Assembly: GCA_965237485.1 (NCBI GenBank)
Contig: CBDEFQ010000006.1
Coordinates: forward strand, 186,001-250,000
Direction of reading: 5' to 3'
DNA: 64,000 nt
From: JAAELZ01 sp965237485
GTDB lineage: Bacteria > Pseudomonadota > Gammaproteobacteria > Arenicellales > Poriferihabitantaceae
Shown here: positions 63,309 to 64,000 of the stretch, piece after piece
Numbering within the stretch: position 1 is the first letter of the stretch
Layout of the letters: every line of letters begins with the position of its first letter
Translations under genes and position numbers: made by a program
Notes under the pieces: generated by a model
Told to the model about the DNA's origin: nothing
Seen by the model: only the letters and a program-made list of their open reading frames with translations
Database searches by the model: none

Positions 63309-64000
63309 CGGCAATTTTCAGGGTAGTTGCACATTTTCCTACGCAGCCAATAATACTTCTTTTTGTGGGTTCAGCGCAACCGCACCACAAGGCCGCCAAT
63401 TTCGGGTTTGGCCAGACCACCGATTAGGTTTTGCTGCTTTAGCTTCCTGATAAACAACTTCTCGTTTTGCTAATAGGGCACTATCTTCACCGCGATAACG
63501 CTGGCCAGGTGTAACGTAGCGTATAGCACTGTGACGATGTTCTTCGTTATACCATTGCATAAACTTACCCACCCATTGGCGGGCGGCCTCTAAGCTATCG
63601 AAGCCTTGAGAAGGCCACGCAGGGCAATACTTTACCGTTCTAAACATGGATTCAATATAAGCGTTGTCATTGCTTACTCTTGGCCTTGAGTAAGAGGGCT
63701 TTATTCCTAATGCTTCTAACTTCGCTCTCATTGTGAACGATTTCATTGGGCTGCCATTATCACTGTGTAAGACGGGCATGCCATCGCAGCTGGCCACTTT
63801 TAGAGCCGCCTGAGACATCAACTGCGCACCTAATTCACCGCTTTCAACAGGATGTACTTCCCAGTGAACGCCATAGCGACTGTAAAGGTCTTCTACCATG
63901 TACAGGTAATAATGCTTGCCAATAGTACGCGTCGCCAAATAGGTGATATCCCACATCCACACAGCATTAGGTTTTAGTGCTATATGAGTATCGGGTGTTC
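63309..64000 (-). mobile_element. 1,628-bp two-ORF IS, copy 4 (runs off window)
   Basis: Begins CGGCAATTTTCAGGGTAGTT, the element's right end. 692 bp are visible and match copies 1-3. The other end and target duplication lie outside the window. Confidence 0.93.
63339..64000 (-). CDS. IS OrfB, rve-type DDE transposase (copy 4, 5' part outside window)
   Basis: The C-terminal part of the transposase, from about residue 130, is in the window and identical at protein level to copies 1 and 2: WMWDITYLAT, LHSDNGSPM, DNAYIESMFRTV and YNEEHRHSAIRYVTPG. The start lies beyond 64,000. Confidence 0.9.
   Translation of the reverse strand, partial: TPDTHIALKPNAVWMWDITYLATRTIGKHYYLYMVEDLYSRYGVHWEVHPVESGELGAQLMSQAALKVASCDGMPVLHSDNGSPMKSFTMRAKLEALGIKPSYSRPRVSNDNAYIESMFRTVKYCPAWPSQGFDSLEAARQWVGKFMQWYNEEHRHSAIRYVTPGQRYRGEDSALLAKREVVYQEAKAAKPNRWSGQTRNWRPCGAVALNPQKEVLLAA

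Overview
The window looks like a chromosomal segment of a Gammaproteobacterium in the middle of an insertion-sequence (IS) expansion. The gammaproteobacterial call rests on the style of the housekeeping genes (guaC, serC, katG, an FMN-riboswitch/ribH unit, an OmpR-EnvZ-like pair, a periplasmic MsrA-MsrB fusion) and on the IS families. I cannot name a genus. By adding up the coordinates below, roughly 35% of the window is IS DNA in at least eight element types, several nested inside one another. At least ten host genes are broken by insertions, nonsense mutations, frameshifts or deletions. This resembles recently relaxed selection, for example early host association, but the lifestyle is inference.

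Layout. 1-12,000 is an accessory block: IS66-type, ISAs1-type and IS4-type elements, a 1,628-bp two-ORF IS, a decayed Tat-exported collagen-like gene and a decayed RHS/YD-repeat gene. 12,046-13,777 (minus) is the remnant of a Rieske ring-hydroxylating oxygenase cluster: reductase, Rieske ferredoxin and an alpha/beta deletion remnant. 13,778-18,053 is one transposon carrying two others. 18,074-20,813 holds a VOC / amidotransferase-like / GNAT operon divergent from an AcuI-type quinone-oxidoreductase-like gene. 20,861-23,226 holds a small exported protein with an IS at its start codon and an orphan CbbQ/NorQ-type AAA+ ATPase.

23,737-33,709 (minus) is a surface-glycan-like locus: epimerase, pyruvyltransferase fragment, LPG-synthase-type membrane protein, LbH acetyltransferase, GT-C-like membrane protein, FrhB-like iron-sulfur protein and serC. 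It is broken by two ISs. 33,834-38,685 (plus) holds a ClpP-like membrane protein, a ChaC-like cyclotransferase, a YdjM-like protein carrying a translated miniature element, and a vanadium-haloperoxidase-like protein. A homocysteine S-methyltransferase pseudogene (38,682-42,887) is split by an IS66-type element that itself contains an IS and a miniature element. A nonsense-mutated BBE-type oxidase faces a GlxA-type regulator.

TMEM65-like and ribH genes (minus) have been cut off from their FMN riboswitch by a 1.1-kb IS. guaC, a two-component system, MsrAB, a DUF1223 protein and a small exported protein follow. The right end has a QEGLA-motif protein with a P5C-reductase-like partner, a nested pair of non-autonomous miniature elements, a PhzF pseudogene, katG, and two M24 peptidase genes each disrupted by a different IS.

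Most insertions can be excised on paper with one target-site copy, and the reading frame then returns. This fixes element ends and target duplications with good confidence. The most notable finds are three 163-bp miniature elements with perfect 5-bp target duplications, one of which adds exactly 56 codons to a live-looking gene; the riboswitch/ribH separation; and a 192-bp miniature element whose ends resemble the IS4-family element and which sits inside a second miniature element.
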